Shown here: piece after piece, positions 1 through 5,329 of the stretch
How positions within the stretch are numbered: position 1 is the stretch's first letter
How the letters are laid out: every line of letters starts with the position of its first letter
The notes under the pieces: generated by a model
The model's input: only the letters and a program-made list of their open reading frames with translations
Databases searched by the model: none
Told to the model about the DNA's origin: nothing
Source: Clostridiales bacterium
GTDB taxonomy: Bacteria > Bacillota > Clostridia > Christensenellales > Aristaeellaceae
Reading direction: 5' to 3'
DNA: 11,488 bases
Assembly: GCA_004555535.1 (NCBI GenBank)
Contig: SFHU01000095.1
Coordinates: 1-11,488, forward strand
Position numbers and translations under genes: made by a program

Positions 1-102
1 ATCGCCTACCAGAAGGCGCGCGGCCTGACGGCGGACGGCATCGCCGGGCGGGCGACGCTGACGGCCATCAACCAGGATCTCGAGGGAGGGAGTATCGACT
101 GA
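1..102 (+). CDS. C-terminal end of a peptidoglycan-binding (PG_binding_1) protein, partial
   Basis: Frame 1 is open from the window edge to a TGA at 100-102, giving 33 residues. The stretch YQKARGLTADGIAGRATL matches the repeating core of PG_binding_1 domains (Q-K-x-x-G-L-x-x-D-G-I-x-G), a small three-helix fold that tethers cell-wall hydrolases and spore-cortex enzymes to peptidoglycan. Here it is the extreme C-terminus, which is where many phage and prophage endolysins carry it. A degraded integrase lies 350 bases downstream, so a prophage lysin is the natural reading, but a host cell-wall hydrolase cannot be excluded because the catalytic part lies outside the window. The domain assignment is good; the parent enzyme is unknown. 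Confidence 0.72.
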   Translation: MAYQKARGLTADGIAGRATLTAINQDLEGGSID

Positions 103-224
103 GGCGGCGCTGATCCCGCCGCCGGAGACGACAAAGCCGGTGCCTAAGACGACCGTTGGCCCGACGAAGAGGAAGATGGCGAACCCCTTCGCGTCCGGCC
201 CCGGCGAGTGAGAGACATAATAAC
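103..224 (+). other. Short stretch after the lysin tail with one weak overlapping ORF
   Basis: No gene with a convincing start is visible. A frame-2 reading (62-211) overlaps the end of the preceding gene and ends at a TGA at 209-211. It has no ATG near its beginning, only a GTG at 140 and an ATG at 176. It reads as a proline- and threonine-rich tail ending KRKMANPFASGPGE. It could be a tiny phage gene or a frameshifted tail, and I see no ribosome site that decides. Confidence 0.25.
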
Positions 225-267
225 GCCCGGCAGTCCTTCAGCGGGGGAGACAGAAGGACTGCCGGGC
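225..267. terminator. Perfect 15-bp hairpin, probable bidirectional terminator of the prophage lysis region
   Basis: GCCCGGCAGTCCTTC at 225-239 is exactly complementary to 253-267, with a 13-base loop. Neither side has a proper T-run, so it would be a weak Rho-independent terminator, but a hairpin this long and GC-rich after a gene end usually marks transcript termination. It lies between the lysin tail and the oppositely oriented ORF fragment at 238-465, whose reading frame ends inside the left arm. Confidence 0.55.
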
Positions 268-453
268 ATTGTGCCGGGCTCGGGGCTGCCTCAGAAAGCC
301 CAGCCGCCCGCCCTCCTGGGCGAGACGGCTCCAGATGCCAAACGTCTCGCTCGCCTCGGCGATGGCGTCAAGGCTCTCCTGCATGGCCGCGAGGCCGTCG
401 AGGGCGTCGGAGAGCGTAGCCTCCAACGCCTGCGTCTTCTGCCAGAGCGCATA
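238..453 (-). pseudogene. Fragment of a small helical, coiled-coil-like prophage ORF
   Basis: The minus strand is open for 75 codons from a TTG at 463-465 to a stop at 238-240. The first four codons belong to the integrase fragment on the other strand, so the original sequence probably starts to the left of about 453. The body, from YALWQKTQALEATLSDAL through the next 35 residues, has regularly spaced Leu, Met, Ile and Phe with many Glu, Ala and Gln. That is the look of an amphipathic coiled coil. The last 15 or so residues run into the 225-267 hairpin and look non-native. I recognise no family. The ORF appears to have lost its 5' end at the same junction that cut the integrase, and no ribosome site is visible. 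Confidence 0.35.
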
Positions 454-454
454 G

Positions 455-700
455 GACCACTTCAAGCGGATCGTGAAGGAAATCGGCCTGCCGGACGTCC
501 GCTTTCACGACATGCGGCACACCTTCGCCGTGCTCTCGCTCCAGAATGGCGACGACATCAAGACGGTACAGGCCAACGTCGGTCACGCCACGGCGGCGTT
601 TACGCTCGACGTTTACGGGCATGTTTCCCAGAAGATGCAGAAGGACAGCGCCGACCGAATGCAGCACTATTTCGACGGGCTTCAAGCCGGGCAGAAATAG
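455..700 (+). pseudogene. Tyrosine recombinase (phage/ICE integrase), C-terminal catalytic fragment
   Basis: This frame carries the C-terminal part of a lambda-type tyrosine integrase. HDMRH holds the His-x-x-Arg box, NVGHA the second His, and DVYGHV the nucleophilic Tyr, spaced as in gut clostridial prophage and ICE integrases. About 80 residues remain of a protein normally 350-400 long. The arm-binding and core-binding domains, the first catalytic Arg and the beta-hairpin Lys are missing. The frame is closed by a TAG at 452-454 just before the homology begins (DHFKRIVKEIGLPDVRF), so the gene was cut at about 455 and joined to unrelated DNA. A GTG at 473 is the only early start candidate and has no ribosome site. 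The fragment points at a tRNA-Ser gene 200 bases away, where such an integrase would have acted. It should be inactive. Confidence 0.85.
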
Positions 701-754
701 CCCCGAAAACCTGTAAAGGGTAAATGAAAGGGTAAAGCCCCGTTTTTGAACATG

Positions 755-792
755 AAAAAAGCCCTGATTTTCTAGTGAAATCAAGGCTTTTT
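755..792 (-). terminator. Terminator hairpin beside the distal copy of the tRNA-Ser 3' end
   Basis: AAAAAGCCCTGATTT on the plus strand pairs with AAATCAAGGCTTTTT. The single non-Watson-Crick position becomes G-U only in minus-strand RNA, so the hairpin works in the minus direction and ends in a T-run. It resembles the hairpin at 874-904, including the same wobble, and sits at almost the same distance from a copy of the tRNA 3' end. It is probably a duplicated tRNA terminator, or one brought by the integrated element. Confidence 0.7.
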
Positions 793-795
793 CAA

Positions 796-813
796 TGGCG
801 CAGAAGGAGGGAT
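796..813 (-). repeat. Distal copy of the tRNA-Ser(GCU) 3' end, attachment-site-like direct repeat
   Basis: TGGCGCAGAAGGAGGGAT is identical to 906-923, the last 18 bases of the intact tRNA-Ser(GCU) gene including encoded CCA. Similarity continues on the left: after a two-base insertion, the 13 bases TCAAGGCTTTTTC at 781-793 match 893-905. On the right, the minus strand also resembles a worn T-arm. Direct duplication of a tRNA 3' end next to an integrase is the signature of site-specific integration by a tyrosine recombinase. Confidence 0.75.
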
Positions 814-846
814 CTTGCCCTGCGCAGCGGCGCAGGGCAAGATCCC
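809..846. repeat. Perfect 17-bp inverted repeat between the two tRNA 3'-end copies
   Basis: GGGATCTTGCCCTGCGC at 809-825 is exactly repeated in inverse at 830-846 around a four-base AGCG loop. The left arm overlaps the last five bases of the att-like repeat. No T-run follows on either strand. It may be a cruciform-forming recombination remnant, a folded RNA segment, or a palindrome made when the junction was repaired. Confidence 0.7.
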
Positions 847-873
847 ATCGCAGGGAAGAATGCTGGGAAAAGG

Positions 874-904
874 AAAAAGCCCTGACGCTTCGTCAAGGCT
901 TTTT
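874..904 (-). terminator. Rho-independent terminator of the tRNA-Ser genes
   Basis: In minus-strand RNA, AAAAAGCCTTGACG pairs with CGTCAGGGCTTTTT across an AAG loop, with one G-U pair and a terminal U-run. It begins two bases past the CCA end of tRNA-Ser(GCU), so it would end the transcript that starts at the promoter near 1131-1159. Confidence 0.85.
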
Positions 905-905
905 C

Positions 906-923
906 TGGCGCAGAAGGAGGGAT
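906..923 (-). repeat. Proximal att-like repeat: 3' end of tRNA-Ser(GCU)
   Basis: This is the copy inside the intact tRNA gene, identical over 18 bases to 796-813. The integrase fragment lies on the 3' side of the tRNA, the arrangement expected for an element inserted into the tRNA 3' end with the gene kept functional. Only 92 bases separate the copies, too few to be a whole element. Confidence 0.7.
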
Positions 924-997
924 TTGAACCCTCGCGCCGCTTCACGCAGCCTACTCCCTTAGCAGGGGAGCCCCTTCGGCCTCTTGGGTACTTCTGC
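906..997 (-). tRNA. tRNA-Ser, anticodon GCU
   Basis: The minus strand reads GCAGAAG...CTTCTGC as the acceptor stem, followed by G and an encoded CCA. The anticodon stem CTCCC/GGGAG encloses the loop CTGCTAA, giving anticodon GCU for AGC/AGU serine codons. A long variable arm follows, as required for serine tRNAs, then the T-arm GAGGG TTCAAAT CCCTC. Total length is 92 bases. It lies 21 bases after tRNA-Ser(UGA) and probably shares its transcript. Its 3' 18 bases are duplicated at 796-813, marking it as the integration target of the element to the left. Confidence 0.95.
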
Positions 998-1018
998 AAG
1001 ACCGGTGATATAAAGATA

Positions 1019-1107
1019 TGGCGGAGAGAGAGGGATTCGAACCCCCGGTACCTTTCGGTATCACTGGTTTTCAAGACCAGCGCCATAAACCGCTCGGCCA
1101 TCTCTCC
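1019..1107 (-). tRNA. tRNA-Ser, anticodon UGA
   Basis: The minus strand begins GGAGAGATGGCCGAG, with acceptor GGAGAGA paired to TCTCTCC, then G and an encoded CCA at the 3' end (1021-1019). The anticodon stem CTGGT/ACCAG encloses CTTGAAA, giving anticodon UGA for UCA-type serine codons. The variable arm GATACCGAAAGGTACC is long as in other serine tRNAs, and the T-arm contains GGTTCGAATCC. Length is 89 bases. It is the first gene after the consensus promoter at 1131-1159. Confidence 0.95.
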
Positions 1108-1130
1108 ATCGCAATCGAACCAGCAAAGGT

Positions 1131-1159
1131 ATTATATGATAATAGGGGCCTGTTGTCAA
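1131..1159 (-). promoter_or_regulatory. Perfect consensus promoter for the tRNA-Ser pair
   Basis: On the minus strand TTGACA (1159-1154) and TATAAT (1136-1131) are separated by exactly 17 bases, the full housekeeping-sigma consensus. Transcription should begin near 1124, leaving a leader of about 17 bases before tRNA-Ser(UGA). Such strength is expected for stable RNA genes. Confidence 0.9.
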
Positions 1160-1170
1160 GCCCCTTTTTT
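1144..1170 (+). terminator. Terminator-like hairpin reading away from the tRNAs, overlapping their promoter
   Basis: AGGGGC at 1144-1149 pairs with GCCCCT at 1160-1165, with a 10-base loop and a following T-run in the plus direction. It overlaps the -35 region of the tRNA promoter. No plus-strand gene ends just upstream, so it may stop antisense transcription or be fortuitous. On the minus strand it could weakly end transcription of the SPOCS gene, though no T-run follows there. Confidence 0.4.
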
Positions 1171-1202
1171 CCATTTGCGAAAATTGTGTGTCTTCGGACG
1201 CG

Positions 1203-2705
1203 TCAGCGGCGCAGCGCCAGCAGCGCTCGCTTGCCCGCGGGGCGCAGGCTCTCCGGCGCGACACGAAGGCGGCGGGCCGTGTCCCAACGGCTCTCGCCCT
1301 CAGCGGGCCAGACGAGCACGAAGCCGTGCTCCTGCTTTTCTGCGGGCCGCTGTCCGATCTGCGTGATGCCCTCGATGCGCTGCATACCAAAGCGCATCGT
1401 GCGCAGGCCGAGCACACAGCGGATTTCCGCGCGGTCGCTGGTCGTCGGCCCGGCGGAGGCCTCGATCATGTGGATCTGGGCGCGGACGCCTTCGCCGGTT
1501 TCCACGGGGAAGGTCATCGCGAACGGCTCGCGGGTGCGCACGGCATAGGGGACGTCGGAATCGACCGGCAGATAGATCAGCGTGACGCCCATGATGCCCT
1601 CCGCGTCAAGCCGGCGTCCGGCGGGCGAAACAGAGGTCAGCGTCGGCTGCACGAAGACGGCCAGCACGGTCGCCACGGGCGGCGCATCGGACGGCAGCGC
1701 CGCCTGGATGCGCGCGCTCTCGCGCACGTCCGCGAATTCCTCGCTGGTGAGCGCCTCGATCGTCTCGCGGACGGGCTCGATCAGATCGCCGCTGGTGCTG
1801 TACACGTCCTCGAGCAGCTGGGCCTGCGTCCGGCAGCAGAGGCGGAGCCGGACGCGCACCTCCGCCTCAACGCGCAGCGTCCGCCGCTTGTCGACCGCCG
1901 CTGAGTCGGCCATGACGTCGATGACCTCGGCCTGCGCGCGCACCTGCGCGGTGTCGGGCAGCTGGGCGTCGAGCACGGTCTCATAGGGCAGCTCGTGCGT
2001 CGTGACCACCAGCGGTGAGCCGGCCTCCTGCGCGCGGTGCAGCACGCGCACCTCGACGATGCCGCTGACGCCGACACGCCCGCTGCCGCCCGTGATCTCG
2101 GGCTCGCCCGCCGTGCCTGTCGCGGTGAGCACGTCCCCGACGCCCAGCTTGGCGGGCAGGTCGAATTCCTCCCGGGCCAGGGTCGTCCCCTCGCCCAGCA
2201 GCTGCGAGCGGCAGAGCGTGACCTCCTGCGAGCGGATCTGCAGGGCGTCCTCCTGATCGCCGGCGTGGATGTCCGTGATCAGCTCGCACTCTGCCGTCTC
2301 CATCGCGGCCAGATCGACGTTCAGCAGCGCGCGCAGCGCAATCCGCCCGTTTGCCGCGCTGCCGTCGGTCTCCTCGACAGCGGCGGTGGCCTCCAGGCGC
2401 ATCGAAGGGGCTGCGCCCGGGAGTTTCAGGGTGTGCTCAAAATCGCAGCTCGTCTCCAGCGCGCGGATGCGCGTCAGGTCGCCCTGCGTGTAGAGCACCT
2501 GAAAGCTCACCCTGCCGCGCACGCCGGCCTCGTTGGCGCCCGCCTGAACGCCTGTCAGATGGCCCTGGGCCTGTACGCTCAGCACGGTGACGGCGTCGCG
2601 CATGCTGCCCGGCAGCGTCGCCTCGCCCTCGATGCTGATCTGTTCCCGTGTCTGCGCAGCCATGCGCTCATAGCGCAGGGTTTCCCGCCTCGTCTCCAAT
2701 TCCAT
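1203..2705 (-). CDS. SPOCS (DUF3794) and LysM domain protein, spore-coat-associated type
   Basis: The 500-residue product begins at an ATG at 2705-2703, seven bases after AGGAGG (2718-2713). An upstream in-frame extension to 2837 has no comparable ribosome site. The body is long and beta-rich with three SPOCS-like repeats, roughly residues 25-115, 150-265 and 300-440. Each contains the pattern of a charged strand, a G-x-V-x-x-x-V-L-Y or V-x-V-L-x-R segment and a segment like GIMGVTLIYLPVDSDVPY. The last 40 residues (461-500) look like a LysM module (VWPAEGESRWDTARRLRVAPESL), where the usual PGDTLW is replaced by EGESRW. Family knowledge: clostridial SPOCS-LysM proteins of about 500-530 residues are tied to spore coat or cortex assembly, with SpoVID as the Bacillus relative. 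It is divergent from iscR and has no gene partner here. No mother-cell sigma promoter could be assigned. The domain call is firm; the precise role is inferred. Confidence 0.85.
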   Translation of the reverse strand: MELETRRETLRYERMAAQTREQISIEGEATLPGSMRDAVTVLSVQAQGHLTGVQAGANEAGVRGRVSFQVLYTQGDLTRIRALETSCDFEHTLKLPGAAPSMRLEATAAVEETDGSAANGRIALRALLNVDLAAMETAECELITDIHAGDQEDALQIRSQEVTLCRSQLLGEGTTLAREEFDLPAKLGVGDVLTATGTAGEPEITGGSGRVGVSGIVEVRVLHRAQEAGSPLVVTTHELPYETVLDAQLPDTAQVRAQAEVIDVMADSAAVDKRRTLRVEAEVRVRLRLCCRTQAQLLEDVYSTSGDLIEPVRETIEALTSEEFADVRESARIQAALPSDAPPVATVLAVFVQPTLTSVSPAGRRLDAEGIMGVTLIYLPVDSDVPYAVRTREPFAMTFPVETGEGVRAQIHMIEASAGPTTSDRAEIRCVLGLRTMRFGMQRIEGITQIGQRPAEKQEHGFVLVWPAEGESRWDTARRLRVAPESLRPAGKRALLALRR

Positions 2706-2907
2706 AGCGTTTCCTCCTGTCTGCCAGCGAGATGGATTCGGTATCGCCCATGAATATGCGCGTGGGGTGGGGAAAAGAACGGGCGCACATCGCCCGCCCG
2801 GACGGAAAACGGCATGATTTGCCGGGAGGCGGGACATCCTTTGCCTGAGAGGACTGGGCGGAGAGGCGAGGGCTGCGGGCCATTGACCGGAGGGGGGAAA
2901 AGGACGG

Positions 2908-2920
2908 ATTTTGTCAAAAT
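2908..2920. promoter_or_regulatory. Palindrome upstream of the isc promoter, candidate operator
   Basis: ATTTTGTCAAAAT is a perfect 6+1+6 palindrome ending 15 bases before the -35 box of iscR, in the divergent region shared with the SPOCS gene. Size and place suit a repressor or activator site, but the binding protein is unknown. Confidence 0.35.
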
Positions 2921-2935
2921 ATCCCCATAATCCTA

Positions 2936-2964
2936 TTGACGAAGTATGATATCGGTGCTATACT
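2936..2964 (+). promoter_or_regulatory. Promoter of the iscR-iscS-iscU operon
   Basis: TTGACG (2936-2941) and TATACT (2959-2964) are separated by 17 bases, a close match to the housekeeping consensus. An inverted repeat, ATGATA (2946-2951) and TATCAT (2964-2969), straddles the spacer and -10 box and is a candidate site for IscR autorepression. The leader to the first gene is about 50 bases. Confidence 0.8.
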
Positions 2965-3022
2965 ATCATGCGGGCCGGAGACGGCAAGCCTGTGAAGCTG
3001 ACAAAGGACGGAGGTACGGCAC

Positions 3023-3475
3023 ATGATGATCTCGACCAAGGGACGGTATGCCCTGCGAATCATGGTCGATCTGGCGCAGCACGACGGGGAAATGCCCGTC
3101 AGCGTTCGCGAGATCGCGCAGAGGCAGGACATATCGGGCAAGTACATGGAGCAGATCATCAGCGTGCTCACGCGCGCGAGCCTGCTTCGCAGCGTCCGCG
3201 GCGCGCAGGGCGGCTATCACCTCGCCAAGGTGCCGGAGGAGATCACCGTGGGCATGATCCTGCGGGCGACCGAGGGCGATCTCGCCCCGGCGGAGTGCGT
3301 GACCACCGGCGGACAGGCCTGCGAGCGCAGCGGCGTCTGCCCGTCCCAGCGCGTGTTCCAGAAGGTGTACAGCGCGATCAACGACGTCATCGATGGCGTC
3401 ACGCTTCGGGATCTGATGCCGGAGGAGCCGCCGCAGGAGCCGCAGCGCGCCCGGAAAACGCGGCCCTGCGTGTAA
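3023..3475 (+). CDS. iscR: Rrf2-family iron-sulfur regulator IscR
   Basis: The 150-residue protein starts MMISTKGRYALRIMVDLA, the standard opening of Rrf2 regulators, so the first ATG (3023) is preferred over the second (3026). GGAGG lies eight bases upstream. Residues 1-65 form the winged helix-turn-helix, with a recognition segment near ISGKYMEQIISVLTRASLL and the wing SVRGAQGGYHLA. Cysteines 92, 100 and 106 in ECVTTGGQACERSGVC are the three ligands for a [2Fe-2S] cluster, which separates IscR from the cysteine-free regulator CymR. The spacing x7-x5 is wider than the x5-x5 of E. coli. It leads the isc operon and probably represses it when its cluster is loaded. The last 20 residues are basic and proline-rich and poorly conserved in the family. 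Confidence 0.9.
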   Translation: MMISTKGRYALRIMVDLAQHDGEMPVSVREIAQRQDISGKYMEQIISVLTRASLLRSVRGAQGGYHLAKVPEEITVGMILRATEGDLAPAECVTTGGQACERSGVCPSQRVFQKVYSAINDVIDGVTLRDLMPEEPPQEPQRARKTRPCV

Positions 3476-3592
3476 GCGCCCGTGCCGGAACCTTTTTGCG
3501 ATCACGGAGGCGCTCCGGACGCGGCCGGGCAGGGCGCGCCGGGGGCTTCCGCAAACCATACATGGTCACATCAATGGGAGGTCTTTCATTCG

Positions 3593-4765
3593 ATGATTTA
3601 CATGGACAACGCAGCCACGACGAGGCTGAGCGAGCGCGCGTTTGAGGCGATGCGCCCGTACATGATGGAGCAGTATGCCAATGCGGCGGGCACCTACAGC
3701 TTTGCCGCGGCCAGCAGCGAGGCCATCGAGAAGGCGCGCGCGCAGGTGGCCTCCGTCATCGGCGCCCGCAGCAGCGAGATCTTCTTTACCAGCGGCGGCA
3801 CGGAGAGCGACAACTGGGCGCTCAAGGGCGCTGTGCTCGCCAGCACGAAGCCGAAGAAGCACATCATCATCTCCGCTATCGAGCACCACGCGATCCTGCA
3901 CAGCGCTCAGGCGCTGGAGCGGCAGGGCGTCGAGGTGACGGTCATGCCGGTGGACGCGGACGGCCTGGTCGATCCGGCGGCGGTGGAGGCGGCGATCCGC
4001 CCGGAGACGGTGCTCATCTCGATCATGGCGGCCAACAACGAGATCGGCACGATCGAGCCGCTGGAGGCGATCGGCGAGATTGCGCATCGCCACGGCGTGC
4101 TCTTCCATACCGACGCGGTGCAGGCCTTCGGCCACATCCCGCTCGATGTCGAGAGGATGCACATCGATCTGCTCTCGGCCAGCGCGCACAAGTTCCACGG
4201 CCCCAAGGGCGTGGGCCTGCTCTACATCCGCAAGGGCGTGAAGCTGGGCGTGTTCATGGACGGCGGCGCGCAGGAGAAGAAGCGCCGCGCGGGCACGAGC
4301 AACGTGCCGGGCATCGTCGGCATGGGCGCCGCCGCTGAGCAGGCGAGGGCGCAGATGGAGGCCGTCATCGCCTCCGAATCCGCCGTGCGCGACCATCTGA
4401 TCGAGCGCATCGAGAAGGAAATCCCCTATGCCAAGCTCAACGGCCACAGGACGAACCGCCTGCCGGGAAACGTCAATTTCTGCTTCCGCTTCATCGAGGG
4501 CGAGAGCATGCTGATGCTGCTGGACGCCGAGGGCATCTGCGCCTCCAGCGGCAGCGCCTGCACGAGCGGCTCGCTCGACCCGAGCCACGTGCTGCTGGCG
4601 ATCGGCCTGCCGCACGAAATCGCGCACGGCTCCCTGCGTCTCTCGCTGAGCGAAGAGACGACGATGGAGGAGGCGGACAAGGTCGTCGACAGCCTCAAGG
4701 TCATCATTCCGCGCCTGCGCAGCATGTCCCCGCTCTATGAGGACTTTGTCAGGCATCAGCAATAA
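3593..4765 (+). CDS. iscS: Cysteine desulfurase IscS/NifS
   Basis: This pyridoxal-phosphate enzyme of 390 residues converts cysteine to alanine and passes the sulfur as a persulfide to IscU and probably to tRNA-thiolation enzymes. The start MIYMDNAATT is the usual family N-terminus and follows GGGAGG at 3576-3581. Visible active-site features are TSGGTESDN (residues 66-74), the ring-stacking His98 in EHH, Asn149, Asp174 and Gln177 in HTDAVQ, the Schiff-base Lys200 in SASAHKFHGPKG, and the sulfur-accepting Cys323 in SSGSACTSGS. The GSACTSG loop places it in the NifS/IscS group, not SufS. It follows iscR by 117 bases and precedes iscU by 24 bases, so the three probably share the 2936 promoter. 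All key residues are present and the length is normal. Confidence 0.95.
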   Translation: MIYMDNAATTRLSERAFEAMRPYMMEQYANAAGTYSFAAASSEAIEKARAQVASVIGARSSEIFFTSGGTESDNWALKGAVLASTKPKKHIIISAIEHHAILHSAQALERQGVEVTVMPVDADGLVDPAAVEAAIRPETVLISIMAANNEIGTIEPLEAIGEIAHRHGVLFHTDAVQAFGHIPLDVERMHIDLLSASAHKFHGPKGVGLLYIRKGVKLGVFMDGGAQEKKRRAGTSNVPGIVGMGAAAEQARAQMEAVIASESAVRDHLIERIEKEIPYAKLNGHRTNRLPGNVNFCFRFIEGESMLMLLDAEGICASSGSACTSGSLDPSHVLLAIGLPHEIAHGSLRLSLSEETTMEEADKVVDSLKVIIPRLRSMSPLYEDFVRHQQ

Positions 4766-4789
4766 ACCCGAGGATGGAGGAACAGCGAT

Positions 4790-5224
4790 ATGTACACCGA
4801 AAAGGTTATGGATCATTTCATGCATCCGCGCAATGTCGGCGAAATTGAGGACGCCAGCGGCGTGGGCACCGTCGGCAACGCGAAGTGCGGCGACATCATG
4901 CGCATCTATCTGGACATCGACGAGAACCAGATCGTCCGCGACGCGAAGTTCAAGACGTTCGGCTGCGGCGCCGCGATTGCGACCAGCTCCATGGCGACGG
5001 AGATGATCATCGGCAAGACCGTGCAGGAGGCGCTGGAGGTCACCAACAAGGCCGTGATGGAGGCGCTGGGCGGCCTGCCGCCGGTCAAGGTGCATTGCTC
5101 GCTGCTGGCGGAGCAGGCCGTGCACGCCGCGCTGTGGGACTATGCGCAGAAGAAGGGCATCGTCATCGAGGGCCTCAAGCCCCCGGTCAACGACGTGGAC
5201 GAGCTCGACGAGGAGGAGGGCTGA
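4790..5224 (+). CDS. iscU: Iron-sulfur cluster scaffold IscU (NifU N-terminal type)
   Basis: The 144-residue protein is the scaffold on which IscS-derived sulfur and iron form a [2Fe-2S] cluster before transfer to client proteins. It begins MYTEKVMDHFMHPRNVGE, typical of the family, with GGAGG nine bases upstream. The three cluster ligands are Cys33 with the neighbouring Asp35 (NAKCGD), Cys59 (FGCGAA) and Cys103 (VHCSLLAEQA). The region LGGLPPVKVHC stands where LPPVKxHC binds HscA in proteobacteria, although no hscA is nearby. The tail after residue 125 is acidic (DVDELDEEEG). It lacks the central ferredoxin-like and C-terminal NifU domains, so it is a stand-alone scaffold. No mnmA, which often follows in clostridia, is present: the operon ends here. 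Confidence 0.93.
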   Translation: MYTEKVMDHFMHPRNVGEIEDASGVGTVGNAKCGDIMRIYLDIDENQIVRDAKFKTFGCGAAIATSSMATEMIIGKTVQEALEVTNKAVMEALGGLPPVKVHCSLLAEQAVHAALWDYAQKKGIVIEGLKPPVNDVDELDEEEG

Positions 5225-5262
5225 GCCCCTCCTGCGTCGCCCGAAAAAACTGCATCATAAAA

Positions 5263-5325
5263 GCAGGCTGCTGTGCCAGTCGCTCCGGCTTTCCGGAACG
5301 GCGGCATGGCAGTCTGCCTTGTTTT
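5263..5325. terminator. Probable bidirectional terminator between iscU and the lipoprotein gene
   Basis: An interrupted hairpin is built from AGGC/GCCT, TGCCA/TGGCA and an apical TCCGG-CTTT-CCGGA. TGTTTT follows on the plus strand and TTTT on the minus strand. It lies between two convergent genes, 39 bases after iscU and 5 bases from the lipoprotein stop codon, so it could serve both. Confidence 0.5.
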
Positions 5326-5329
5326 GGAA

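Noticed and set aside
156..723. Two overlapping plus-strand frames (156-419 and 208-723) over the integrase region
   Set aside because: They run through the 225-267 hairpin and in a different frame from the integrase homology, with no family resemblance.
781..1548. Frames over the tRNA genes, with peptides such as GFESLSLRH and EREGFEPP
   Set aside because: These are the well-known false translations of serine tRNA genes on either strand.
1188..2753. Plus-strand open frames across the SPOCS-LysM gene
   Set aside because: Their Ala/Arg/Gly/His-rich composition and lack of starts with ribosome sites mark them as shadows of the minus-strand gene.
2706..2760. GCATATT at the minus strand before the SPOCS gene as a sigma-E -35 box
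   Set aside because: The heptamer fits, but no CATACAAT-like -10 lies at the required distance, so a mother-cell promoter is not supported.
3476..3592. A separate promoter or small gene between iscR and iscS
   Set aside because: No acceptable -35/-10 pair and no ORF with a ribosome site; the gap is GC-rich and the genes most likely share one transcript.
3566..5125. 519-codon open frame on the minus strand across iscS and iscU
   Set aside because: It mirrors two well-conserved enzymes with all active-site residues, reads as a His/Arg/Ala/Asp-rich low-complexity product, and results from high-GC codon use in the real genes.
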